From positions 58,048 to 122,047 of the forward strand of contig CANSYW010000004.1 of the NCBI GenBank assembly GCA_947651395.1: a stretch of 64,000 nucleotides of DNA, given 5' to 3'. The DNA is from an uncultured Pseudoflavonifractor sp. (GTDB lineage: Bacteria; Bacillota; Clostridia; Oscillospirales; Oscillospiraceae). Position numbers and translations under genes: made by a program. The notes below the pieces were generated by a model that saw only the letters and a list, made by a program, of their open reading frames with translations, searched no databases and was not told the DNA's origin. This document shows positions 8,675-16,375 of this stretch, piece by piece. The stretch's first letter is position 1, and every line of letters starts with the position of its first letter.

Positions 8675-9747
8675 TTTCGCCCCATCTCCAACAGAGCGCG
8701 GAGATCTTGCTGCTTCTGATCAAAAAAACCTTTGGGCCAGGAGCTTAGCTCTCCCTTTTCATTAACTGTAAGCTCACGTGTGGTCAGACACCGCTCACTT
8801 TGTCCAAAAAAGTGGATCAACAGTTGCTCGGTCTTTCCCTCGCTTGCCATCTGGAGCCGTGCACCGTCAATGATGTGCTCACTGTGGGTTTCGATCAAAA
8901 CCTGTACGCCGCAGCCTGCGATCAAAGCCAAAAATTTTCCCATGTTGCTCTGGGCGCTGGGATGGAGATGGGCTTCGGGATTTTCAATGATCAGCATCGT
9001 GTCGCCGGGGTGACAGGTGGATAACAGGCCGGCGACAACGATGGGAAAGGCGTAAGAAAAGCCGAACCCTGTTAGTGGTTCCGTGACGGGGACAGAAGAG
9101 ATGGGGGTGCGCATTGTGGTTTTTATAAACGCATTATCCAGATCTACGTCATAGCCCAATTCGAGGAGCCCGACAATGGCGGAAAGATACTTTTCGACTT
9201 GATAGGTCAGCTTTTGCGGTTCATCCTTCATCCGCAGGTCATCCGGGATCAACAGGCCTGCCTGCTCGGCTTGATTGAGCAGATAGGCGGCGTTGCTGCC
9301 ATCGGGAGATATGAGTTGTTCCGATTCGCCGAATCCGTTGTTTAATCTGGGGCCGATCCGCTCAGCGTTCAGATACTGGATGGTTGGCAGAGGGTCGGGG
9401 CACTGCTGGGGATCGCCAATGACCTTCAGTCTCTGCTTGCTGCTGCCGGAGAGCTTGTAGGAAAAGCTCCAGTCTCCCTTGTCGGTTTGGGCGGAAAGCG
9501 TAATCTGTCGTTCTCCCACAAAATCCTGAGCGATCAGCTGGGAGATCGCCCCGATCTTATGGGGGAATATATCGTCTGGGACAACGTTGTCCCTGGTGGA
9601 GGTGGAGGACTTCAGCATCAACAGGGCCTGTATCAAGCTGCTTTTTCCGGCACCGTTCAGGCCGGAGAGGATGGTCAGCGGCGCCAAGCGGAAGGTTTTC
9701 TCGTTGCTGAAGCACTTAAAGTTTTCAACGCTGATCTGACGTACCAT
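8671..9747 (-). CDS. AAA/SMC-like ATPase with DUF3696 C-terminus
   Basis: A 358-residue ABC/SMC-like ATPase. The Walker A motif GLNGAGKSS is at residues 29-37 after the ENFKCF strand, the Walker B region MLIIENPEAHLHP is at about 251-263, and the H-loop ETHSEH is at about 286-291. The C-terminal WPKGFFDQ (337-344) is diagnostic of DUF3696. This architecture belongs to the OLD/RecF-like ATPases common in phage-defence loci. There is no TOPRIM nuclease domain, so any nuclease or toxin activity must come from a partner. The start lies within the 3' end of the DUF262 gene, preceded by GGAGGA, giving a 23-base overlap. Confidence 0.9.
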   Translation of the reverse strand: MVRQISVENFKCFSNEKTFRLAPLTILSGLNGAGKSSLIQALLMLKSSTSTRDNVVPDDIFPHKIGAISQLIAQDFVGERQITLSAQTDKGDWSFSYKLSGSSKQRLKVIGDPQQCPDPLPTIQYLNAERIGPRLNNGFGESEQLISPDGSNAAYLLNQAEQAGLLIPDDLRMKDEPQKLTYQVEKYLSAIVGLLELGYDVDLDNAFIKTTMRTPISSVPVTEPLTGFGFSYAFPIVVAGLLSTCHPGDTMLIIENPEAHLHPSAQSNMGKFLALIAGCGVQVLIETHSEHIIDGARLQMASEGKTEQLLIHFFGQSERCLTTRELTVNEKGELSSWPKGFFDQKQQDLRALLEMGRK

Positions 9748-10903
9748 GAATAAGTTCCTCCATCAGCAGATGTGCCGTTTCAAATTGCTTTTTTATACTG
9801 GTTTTTGAACCAGTGGAAGAAGAGATGGCGGTAAAGTATCTGGCGTCTGCTTCCATCTTGCTGTAAAGAAGATGGATCGCATGTTCCCGCATGGTGAGGA
9901 GTGCATTCTCGGAAAGGGGATAGCTACACAGGACCACCGCCCAGGAGGTAAATAAAACCTTGTTGATAATGTGCTCGTTGTCTGGTTTGGAGAAGGCCTT
10001 GTCTCCAAAGAGAGCCCGGCATTTTTTCATGCTGCTCAAAAAGGCGGAATAAATACGATCCAGTTCCTTTTGGGGCATGCTGTTCAGAGCTTCAATGCAT
10101 TGATCCATCATATTTCCCATGCTTTTGAGCTGGGTCACCTCACGGGAGGCTGGATCGTAGCGGAGATAAAAGGTGATAAAACGAAGGCACAGTTCTTGGG
10201 CGTCCATTCGGATGTCGTTTACATGCCCCCGGGTAGCGGTCTGAAACTCCTCACTGTTGACCATTTTGAGCAGAAAATGCCGGGTGCTTTCGTTGGCCAG
10301 GATATTTCGGATCTCCTGGGAATTCAAGGGGATGCCGCCGGTGTTGACCCGGCGGAAGATATCAAATTTTACATTCATGGGCGATTGGGGATCCAAAACA
10401 TTTACGGTCAGTTGAGCCTCTTCGATCCGCGTGCGGTATTTGGAATCCAGCTGGTCGAAATATTTTCCCCCGCACTCCGCCTGAAGATACTGCAGCCCCT
10501 TAAGAACATATTTGTTGCTAATAAAATCATGGATGGCGGAAAGCCGCTGGAGCCCGTCGATGACGGTTTTTTTCCCCTCGTTATCCTCGTCGAAGTAAAA
10601 GGCAGGGATGGGGATCCTGAGCATCAGGGACTCGATCAACTTGGATTTGCGCGCATCATCCCAAACGGTATTGCGCTGGAATTCGGGCTTGAGCTCCAGT
10701 TGGCCGCGCTCGATCATAACATTGACTTGGAAAACCGGAAAAATTTTGCGATCCACACGAATTTCATCTGGGTCATAGGGAAAGGTCTGTTCAGCCTCTG
10801 AAATGTCCTCTTCCGCATCGCCCTCGACGCCTAAGAGCAACTGCTGCTGCTCATAGGTTTTCTTTGCCATTTCGGAAAGCGTGTTCAATTGACCGCGTTT
10901 CAC
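9725..10903 (-). CDS. DUF262 domain protein (ParB/Srx-like)
   Basis: A 392-residue protein whose N-terminal half is a DUF262 domain, the ParB-nuclease-like fold found in GmrS/BrxU-type restriction proteins. Key segments are LKPEFQRNTVW (residues 71-81) and VIDGLQRLSAI (114-124), the family's DGQQR motif with Leu replacing the first Gln. No DUF1524 HNH domain follows; instead there is an uncharacterised helical C-terminal region of about 200 residues. DUF262 motifs are thought to bind or hydrolyse NTPs, and in GmrSD this drives cleavage of modified DNA. The GTG start has GGGAGGGG six bases upstream. It heads the operon, and a consensus-like promoter sits just before it. Confidence 0.88.
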   Translation of the reverse strand: MKRGQLNTLSEMAKKTYEQQQLLLGVEGDAEEDISEAEQTFPYDPDEIRVDRKIFPVFQVNVMIERGQLELKPEFQRNTVWDDARKSKLIESLMLRIPIPAFYFDEDNEGKKTVIDGLQRLSAIHDFISNKYVLKGLQYLQAECGGKYFDQLDSKYRTRIEEAQLTVNVLDPQSPMNVKFDIFRRVNTGGIPLNSQEIRNILANESTRHFLLKMVNSEEFQTATRGHVNDIRMDAQELCLRFITFYLRYDPASREVTQLKSMGNMMDQCIEALNSMPQKELDRIYSAFLSSMKKCRALFGDKAFSKPDNEHIINKVLFTSWAVVLCSYPLSENALLTMREHAIHLLYSKMEADARYFTAISSSTGSKTSIKKQFETAHLLMEELIHGTSDQR

Positions 10904-10943
10904 AATAACCCCTCCCCTGTGGATATGAAAAATATTCTATATC

Positions 10944-10972
10944 ATAATAACATGAATACACGGTCATTTCAA
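10944..10972 (-). promoter_or_regulatory. Sigma-A-type promoter of the DUF262 operon
   Basis: Reading the minus strand, TTGAAA (10972-10967) and TATTAT (10949-10944) are separated by exactly 17 bases. This is close to the housekeeping consensus and about 40 bases upstream of the GTG start. The region is clearly more AT-rich than flanking core genes. Confidence 0.75.
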
Positions 10973-11020
10973 GAAAAATGCAAGGATACAGGACGGTTTT
11001 AAGTATGGGAAAAAGGAGCA

Positions 11021-11509
11021 TTATATCTCTTCTGCCTCTTTTTGAGAGGAAAGTCCGGTCTGGTAGGGGAAGGGAACGTCGGAAAAGAAGTGGGAGAGGT
11101 CGGCGGTGTTTTCATTGATGTGCCGGTTATAGCGCAGGATGATAATGGTCAGAAAGATCTGGGCGGCCACGGCCAGGTTGGTGTAGTCCACCTTTATGAT
11201 GGAGCGGATCTTCTGCAGGCGGAAATAGAGGGTGTTCTTGTGGATGTTGAGCCGCTTACATACGGCTGCCGGGTCCTTAGGAGACAAGAGATGGTAGAAC
11301 GGCGTGGGCCCCAGCTGGGAGTTGTTTTCCGGGTCATATTGAAACAGCGCCATAAAGGGAGGATAGCAAAAAGCGGAGATGTCATTGTCCCTGGCCAGGC
11401 GACAGACCATGTCGTAAATGCGCAGGTCATCGTAGAAATAAAAGCGGTTGTCGGGGGCAAAGGAGGAGCCACGGTAAAGAGCGGCGTCAAAGGGCTGCAG
11501 CGACGTCAT
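11021..11509 (-). pseudogene. PucR/CdaR-type regulator, C-terminal fragment
   Basis: The 162-residue product carries only the end of a PucR/CdaR-family transcription regulator: part of the GGDEF-like middle region and the C-terminal HTH_30 helix-turn-helix (KRLNIHKNTLYFRLQKI, about residues 83-99). Complete members are 350-550 residues with an N-terminal sensor domain, which is missing here. An in-frame stop lies two codons before the ATG, at a junction where remains of an opposite-strand gene begin. The fragment is most likely a deletion remnant, though a short DNA-binding protein could still be made. Confidence 0.65.
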
Positions 11510-11579
11510 GGACGTCTATTACAGCGGTGCCCTGGGCGCGGACGCCAAGGTCAGGGTGATCGTGGTAGGGGAGCAATAA
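11508..11579 (+). pseudogene. C-terminal remnant of an unidentified gene
   Basis: On the + strand this stretch reads as 23 codons and a stop (MDVYYSGALGADAKVRVIVV then GEQ). It resembles a protein C-terminus with a regular beta-strand pattern, but no promoter or ribosome site precedes it. It abuts, head to head, the truncated PucR fragment, so the two appear to be the outer ends of genes joined by a deletion. Identity of the lost gene is unknown. Confidence 0.35.
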
Positions 11580-11583
11580 AAAT

Positions 11584-11619
11584 CGCCCCTCCCGGACTTC
11601 TACAGGTCCGGGAGGGGCG
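11584..11619 (-). terminator. Terminator of the activase operon
   Basis: A perfect 14-bp GC-rich stem (CGCCCCTCCCGGAC and its complement, eight-base loop) is followed on the minus strand by ATTTTTATT. It lies 19 bases beyond the stop of the activase gene. Confidence 0.88.
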
Positions 11620-11637
11620 GTATCTCTTATGGCGGTA

Positions 11638-12588
11638 TCAGTGGACCCGCTCGCCCCGCTCGCAGCGGTTGCCCCAGGCGTCGATCAGCTCATCACCCCG
11701 GTAGACGCAGATGATCTCGCAGTGGTTGGAGCACTGGCCGCAGCTGGCCTCCCGGGTGCGGAAGTCCATGTTTTCCACCGAGAAGTCAAACTCCTGGCGT
11801 TTGCTGCCCTTCTTGGCCAGAATGGCCACGCCCAAAGCGCCCATCAGGTGTCCGTTGGGATCCACAATGACCTTGCAGCCCAGGGCCCGCTCGAAGGCGG
11901 CCACCACCCCCTTGTTTTTGCTTACGCCGCCCTGAAACACCACGGGGGACAGGATCTTCTTGCCCTTGCCCACGTTGCTCAGGTAGTTGGCGGCCACGGC
12001 GTTGCACACCCCGGCGATGATGTCCTCCCGGGGATGGCCCATCTGGATCTTGTGGACCAGATCGGACTCGGCGAAGACGGTGCACCGGGCGGCGATCTGG
12101 GTGGGGTGGGTGGAGCGCAGGGCGTAGTCCCCGATCTCCTCCACCTCGATGCCCAGCCGCTTGGCTTGGCTGGAGAGGAAGGCCCCGGTGCCTGCGGCGC
12201 ACAGGGTGTTCATGGCGTAATCCACCGCCACCGCGTTTTCCACCAGGATGATCTTGGAGTCCTGTCCTCCGATCTCCAGGATGGTGCGTACGTCGGGGTA
12301 GAAGGTGGTGGTGCCCACGGCGTGGGCGGTGATCTCATTTTTTACCATGGTGGCGCCCAGGATAGTGCCCACCAGCTTTCTGGCCGAACCGGTGGCGCCG
12401 GTGGCTACGATCTTGTATTTGGTTTTGTCAAACTGTCCCTCCAGCAGGCCCAGCAGCTCCTTCACCGCGCCGATGGGGTTGCCCTGGGTCCAGATATACT
12501 GACTGGCCAGGAGGTTGTTTTCTCTGTCGATGATGACGCCCTTGGTGGAGATGGAGCCCACGTCGACGCCCAGATATGCGTGTTCCAT
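11638..12588 (-). CDS. 2-hydroxyacyl-CoA dehydratase activase-type ATPase
   Basis: A 316-residue member of the BadF/BadG/BcrA/BcrD ATPase family, the iron-sulfur archerases that activate 2-hydroxyacyl-CoA dehydratases and benzoyl-CoA reductases by ATP-driven one-electron transfer. ASKHA-fold motifs are seen: VDVGSISTKGVII (phosphate 1), ATGATGSARK, and IGGQDSK. The cysteine in NTLCAAGTGAF is the ligand that each subunit gives to the inter-subunit [4Fe-4S] cluster; further cysteines near the C-terminus (SCGQCSNHCEIIC) could hold another metal centre and are more than the minimal archerase needs. It is the last gene of a three-gene operon starting at 14592, whose other members are its usual companions. 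Confidence 0.88.
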   Translation of the reverse strand: MEHAYLGVDVGSISTKGVIIDRENNLLASQYIWTQGNPIGAVKELLGLLEGQFDKTKYKIVATGATGSARKLVGTILGATMVKNEITAHAVGTTTFYPDVRTILEIGGQDSKIILVENAVAVDYAMNTLCAAGTGAFLSSQAKRLGIEVEEIGDYALRSTHPTQIAARCTVFAESDLVHKIQMGHPREDIIAGVCNAVAANYLSNVGKGKKILSPVVFQGGVSKNKGVVAAFERALGCKVIVDPNGHLMGALGVAILAKKGSKRQEFDFSVENMDFRTREASCGQCSNHCEIICVYRGDELIDAWGNRCERGERVH

Positions 12589-12589
12589 G

Positions 12590-13663
12590 TCAAAATACCT
12601 TCTTTCTCATGGCGATCATATCGTAAAACGCCTCCAGCCGGGTCTGGAGCCCCACGTCGCTGGTCTGAGCGTCATAGGTGAGATAGAGTACGGGGATCTT
12701 GTAGTCGGTGCTGATATTTTGCAGTACCGGCATCACGTCGATCTCAGGGGTGCAGCTGGCGGATTTGATGTGGATGAGCCCGTCAAAGCCCCGCTCGGCG
12801 CACTCCCTGGCGTACCAGATGTTGGCGGTGGCGGTGGGGCCCATCTCGTAGGCGCACAGGTCGGCGATCTTGATGTGCATGTTCCTCTGGCCGTTATAGT
12901 GGAGGAACTGGTTGGTCACGTTCATCCACCGGTGGACCTCCAGGCGCATGTCGGAGAGCTTTTGCTCGATCTCCAGGTTGGAGAAGGCGTCCATCACGGT
13001 GTAGAATTCGCCCACGATGCCCACCCGCAAAGGCTGGGCGGGCTTGTCCAGCGGGATGGAGCCCAGGGCGCTCTTGACGGCCCGGTAGCCCTGCTCCACA
13101 TCGGCTCTGCCCCGGGCGGTAAACATGGCGGTGAGGAAATCCCGGTAGGCCCGATCATAGCCGCCGGTGGGATCGAAACCCCGGCCCTTATAGTATTCGG
13201 CGGTGACCTCGTCCAGGTACTCCACCATGCGCAGACCTTCCATGAACTGGGCCAGGCACCGGGCGGGGTTCACCTTGGGATTGATGCGCCGGATCACCCG
13301 GAGGAGCTCCTTTTTCCGGCTCATATCGTACTCGGCCAGGTTGATGAACTCGAATTGATAGCCCAGATCCCGGAGGATCTGATCGGAGAGCTCGCCGTAG
13401 TAGCCCAGCCGACACAGACCGTGGGTCATGAGCAGGGTGTCCGCCCCGGCCTCCAGGGCCTCGATCATACTGCCCAGCACGGTCTTGAAGGGAGTACAGA
13501 CAAACTCGGGACTGTGCTTGGCCCCCAGCTCCATGGTGCGGCGGGTGAGAACGGGGGGCATGACGTACTTACATCCCAGGGCCTGCTCGGTGATGTATTT
13601 GAGGGCGCAGTTATACTCCGCGTACCGTGGGAAGGACAGCTTTCTGAGTGCTCGTTCCGCCAT
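12590..13663 (-). CDS. Acyl-CoA dehydratase activase-related protein (COG3581-like)
   Basis: A 357-residue protein of the 2-hydroxyglutaryl-CoA dehydratase D-component-like family (COG3581) that travels with activase ATPases. The ATG at 13663 is chosen because it overlaps the upstream stop as TAATG and because MAERALRKLSFPRY begins the conserved region; a longer frame upstream is only a shadow. Conserved cysteines appear in SPEFVCTPFK and in SASCTPEIDVMPVLQ. Members are thought to bind iron-sulfur clusters, and none has a firmly established reaction. One base separates it from the activase gene. Confidence 0.82.
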   Translation of the reverse strand: MAERALRKLSFPRYAEYNCALKYITEQALGCKYVMPPVLTRRTMELGAKHSPEFVCTPFKTVLGSMIEALEAGADTLLMTHGLCRLGYYGELSDQILRDLGYQFEFINLAEYDMSRKKELLRVIRRINPKVNPARCLAQFMEGLRMVEYLDEVTAEYYKGRGFDPTGGYDRAYRDFLTAMFTARGRADVEQGYRAVKSALGSIPLDKPAQPLRVGIVGEFYTVMDAFSNLEIEQKLSDMRLEVHRWMNVTNQFLHYNGQRNMHIKIADLCAYEMGPTATANIWYARECAERGFDGLIHIKSASCTPEIDVMPVLQNISTDYKIPVLYLTYDAQTSDVGLQTRLEAFYDMIAMRKKVF

Positions 13664-14592
13664 TACAGCTTTCCCTCCTTTAACCGGATGATGTCGATGA
13701 AGCTCTCCAGCCGGGTCTCCACGCCGGCGGTGCCGGTCTGGCTGTCCAGAACCAGGTTCAGCATGGGGACGCCCTTGACCCGGCGAGTGATGAGCTCGTT
13801 GACCATGGCGTCCGGGCCGCAGGGGAAGGCGCTGAGGAGGATGATGCCGTCCACATCCCTGCGCCGCTGGAGGATCCCGCCCAGGATCTCCCGGCTGAGC
13901 TCCCATTTACAGGTGGGGGAGAGCTCCATGCCGCGTTTCAGGGCGGCGTCCCGGTCGACCAGGTCGGCCCGGAGGGGGATGACCCCGGCGGATCTCAGAT
14001 AGTCGGTGACCGTTCTGCCCACATAGGGATCCTCCACCAGGTAGCTGTGGGCGGCGATGAGGATCTTCAGCCCCTCCTGGTGGCACAGCTGCTCCTGCTT
14101 TTGCACCCGGGCTTTGTGGTGGGCCAGCTCGGCTTTTTTTGCCGTGCGGTAGGCCCGTCTGGCCTCCTTGGGGGCCGCGCTCAGGGCGCGGCCCAGCTCC
14201 AGAAAGGCGGTCTCCTCGTCCCGTTTGGCGCTCAGATCCACATTGTAGGAGAGAAATCTCTGGCCGCTGTTCCGGAAGAGGTTGTCCACCAGGTCGGGAA
14301 GGGCCTGAAAGCGGGTGCACATGTCCCGGTGACGGCCCAGGGAGGCGACCCGGGGAATGAGGATATAGTCGCACTTGTCCACCAGGGCGCGGACGTGGCC
14401 CAGATAGATCTTCAGGGACAGGCAGGCCTCGTCGATGGCCAGGACGGAGCCCTGCTCCAGAATCTCCCGGTCGGTTGGGCCGCTGATCACCGTCCTGATC
14501 CCCAATTCCTGAAAAAAGACGCTCCAGAGGATACGATAGCGGTAGTACAGCATGGCCCGGGGCAGGCCCACTGTTACGGCGCTGTGCTTCAT
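13663..14592 (-). CDS. Acyl-CoA dehydratase activase-related protein (DUF2229/COG3580-like)
   Basis: A 309-residue protein of the DUF2229/COG3580 family, the usual partner of the COG3581 protein and the activase. The N-terminus has the family signature VGLPRAMLYYRYRILWSVFF, followed by the conserved acidic/cysteine segment DEACLSLKIYLGH and VASLGRHRDMCTRFQALPDL. In many genomes this domain is fused to the activase; here it is a separate first gene. Together the three genes probably form an iron-sulfur ATPase complex related to radical dehydratases, though no dehydratase catalytic subunits are present in the window. Confidence 0.82.
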   Translation of the reverse strand: MKHSAVTVGLPRAMLYYRYRILWSVFFQELGIRTVISGPTDREILEQGSVLAIDEACLSLKIYLGHVRALVDKCDYILIPRVASLGRHRDMCTRFQALPDLVDNLFRNSGQRFLSYNVDLSAKRDEETAFLELGRALSAAPKEARRAYRTAKKAELAHHKARVQKQEQLCHQEGLKILIAAHSYLVEDPYVGRTVTDYLRSAGVIPLRADLVDRDAALKRGMELSPTCKWELSREILGGILQRRRDVDGIILLSAFPCGPDAMVNELITRRVKGVPMLNLVLDSQTGTAGVETRLESFIDIIRLKEGKL

Positions 14593-14621
14593 GCGTCCAC
14601 CTCCATTTTGTTAAAATAGAA

Positions 14622-14649
14622 GGCCGGGCGTCGGTCAGGACGCCCGGCC
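14622..14649 (-). terminator. Terminator after the NSS transporter
   Basis: An 11-bp GC-rich stem (GGCCGGGCGTC/GACGCCCGGCC) followed on the minus strand by TTCTATTTT. It lies between the transporter stop at 14707 and the start of the next operon at 14592. A TATAAT-like box at 14663-14658 lies upstream of this hairpin, so if that box is used, the hairpin would sit in the leader of the activase operon. Confidence 0.8.
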
Positions 14650-14706
14650 AGTTTGGAATTATAGCACTTCGCGGGGAAAAAATCCATATATAACATACAT
14701 AATATG

Positions 14707-16038
14707 TCAGAAGGCAACCTGCAAAAACAGGGCCACACAGCACAAGATGAGGGCGCAGGGAACGTAGATATACCGGCCGAGACCGTACCACAGCTTGCCG
14801 GGGGTCTTTTTCGCGCCGTGGGAGACCTCCTCCAGCAGATCCTTTTTGGGGATGATCCAAAACCAGCTCACCGCCCCCAGGGTGGCTCCGATGGGGATGA
14901 TGTAGATGGACACGATGTCCATCCAGGGGCCCCACTTGAAGATGGGCTCCATGTGGAGACCCAGACCCAGGCACACCAGGCACAGAAGGCCCAGCACCAC
15001 CTTGCGGCCCAGCCTGGGGAAGCGGTGGAGCAGAGACTCTCCCACCGCCTCAAACATGTTTTGCAGAGAGCTGACGCCGGCGAAGATCATGGCCACATAG
15101 AGGATCACAGCGAAGAGCCGGCCCAGGGGGATGTCCTGAAGGATGCGGGGCAGAGTGACGAAGAGGAGGGAGGGGCCCGCACCCACATCCAGGCCGTAGG
15201 CGAAGCAGGCGGGAATGATGACCAGGGCGGCCACCAGGGCGGCAATGGTATCAAACAGGGCGGTGCGCTTGGCCAGGGCCACCACGTCCTCGGCGCTGTC
15301 CAGGTAGGCGCCGTAGACGATCATGCCGCTGCCGGTAATGGACAGGGAGAAGAAGGCCTGTCCCATGGCCCAGATCCACACCATGGGATCCAAAAGCTCC
15401 TCCCAGCGGGGGGAGAACATGTAGCGGTAGCCCTCCGCGGCGCCGGGGAGAAAGGCCACCCGCACCGCCAGCACCAGAAAGATGAGGAAAAACAGGGGCA
15501 TCATCACCTTGTTGCTCTTCTCAATGCTCTTGGCCCCCAGAAGGAGGGTGAGCAGCGTGCCCACCACCACGATGACGTGGAAGGGGATCACCGAGTAATC
15601 GGCGCCGGAGAAGGAGGCGAACCAGGCCTCGGTATCGGCGGTCATCAGGGTGCCGGTCACAGCGCTGGCAAAGGCCTTGAGCACGTAGGCGATAATGACG
15701 GCATAGCCGATGGCGATGCACATGGAGCCGGCCAGGGGGAGCCAGCCCAGCGCGCCGCCGGCCTTGCCCAGGGACTTTTTCCGGCAGCTCCAGGCCATCT
15801 CATAGGCGCCCAGCGTGCCAGTCCGGGCCCGGCGGCCCATGGCGTATTCCGCCGAGAGCCCCACAAAGCCGAAGAGGAGGACGAAGAACAGGTAGGCGAT
15901 GAGAAAGGCGCTGCCGCCGTAAGAGCCCATTTTGGAGGGGAAGCCCCACACATTGGCCATGCCCACGGCGGAGCCCACCGCAGCCAGGACAAAGCCCCAG
16001 CTGCTGGTAAATCGTTTGTGTCTGTGCTCCTGTTCCAT
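14707..16038 (-). CDS. Sodium-dependent neurotransmitter:symporter family transporter
   Basis: A 443-residue membrane protein of the neurotransmitter:sodium symporter (NSS/SNF) family, related to LeuT and MhsT, which import amino acids with sodium. The first helix carries the sodium/substrate-binding signature AAVGSAVGMANVWGFPSKMG (about residues 19-38), and the FFSLSITGSGMIVYGAYL segment matches TM6. About eleven hydrophobic helices fit the bacterial form of the family. It is monocistronic, with a terminator downstream. The amino acid carried is unknown; tyrosine, tryptophan or alanine are typical of the family. Confidence 0.92.
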   Translation of the reverse strand: MEQEHRHKRFTSSWGFVLAAVGSAVGMANVWGFPSKMGSYGGSAFLIAYLFFVLLFGFVGLSAEYAMGRRARTGTLGAYEMAWSCRKKSLGKAGGALGWLPLAGSMCIAIGYAVIIAYVLKAFASAVTGTLMTADTEAWFASFSGADYSVIPFHVIVVVGTLLTLLLGAKSIEKSNKVMMPLFFLIFLVLAVRVAFLPGAAEGYRYMFSPRWEELLDPMVWIWAMGQAFFSLSITGSGMIVYGAYLDSAEDVVALAKRTALFDTIAALVAALVIIPACFAYGLDVGAGPSLLFVTLPRILQDIPLGRLFAVILYVAMIFAGVSSLQNMFEAVGESLLHRFPRLGRKVVLGLLCLVCLGLGLHMEPIFKWGPWMDIVSIYIIPIGATLGAVSWFWIIPKKDLLEEVSHGAKKTPGKLWYGLGRYIYVPCALILCCVALFLQVAF

Positions 16039-16185
16039 AGGGGATCATTCCTTCCCACAACTGTGATTTTATCTATTCTACCACAAAATATTGGAAAAGG
16101 AAACGCTTCCAAACAAATTCCGGGGCGGAGCTTCCGGAAGCAGAAGACTTCCTTCATTTTCCGGATCAAGGAAATATAAATAAAA

Positions 16186-16241
16186 TTTTCATCCCGGCGC
16201 AACGGCGGCGGCGAAAAATCTGTCCTTATTTATAAGGAGGT
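16186..16241 (+). promoter_or_regulatory. Conserved leader element, copy A
   Basis: A roughly 40-base block containing GGCGCAAC, a short variable stretch, GGCGGCGAAAAATCTGTC, and then a small hairpin (CCTTA-TTTA-TAAGG). An almost identical block lies at 26292-26350 before the other large surface-protein gene. Between the copies the hairpin bases change while pairing is kept, suggesting a structured 5' RNA. It does not match the c-di-GMP, ydaO or other riboswitch consensus I can recall. Function unknown. Confidence 0.5.
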
Positions 16242-16247
16242 AGAGAG

Positions 16248-16361
16248 ATGAAAGATAGTCAGATCGTTGCCGACATCTCCGGCCGCGGTGCCGGAGCCGG
16301 CGGGAGGGGCTGTTTGGAGTTGGCCCGCCAGCCATTTTTTTCCGCTCAGAATGCGCTTTGA
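16248..16361 (+). CDS. Small leader ORF (37 residues)
   Basis: An ATG follows AAGGAGG at eight bases and opens a 37-codon frame rich in Gly and Ala (MKDSQIVADISG at the start, QPFFSAQNAL at the end). Its TGA lies one base before the AGGAGG of the giant surface-protein gene, an arrangement suited to translational coupling or attenuation. A hairpin (CTCCGG/CCGGAG) falls inside it. No family is recognised. It could be a true leader peptide or a chance frame behind a strong ribosome site. Confidence 0.4.
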   Translation: MKDSQIVADISGRGAGAGGRGCLELARQPFFSAQNAL

Positions 16362-16375
16362 TAGGAGGTATTACT

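Noticed and set aside
12515..14002. A 495-codon plus-strand frame opposite the activase-related genes
   Set aside because: Antisense shadow; the minus-strand genes have conserved motifs and coupled starts.
16186..16241. Cyclic-di-GMP or ydaO riboswitch
   Set aside because: The conserved bases of those aptamers (for example GCACAGGGCAAACC) are absent; only a shared unknown block is seen.
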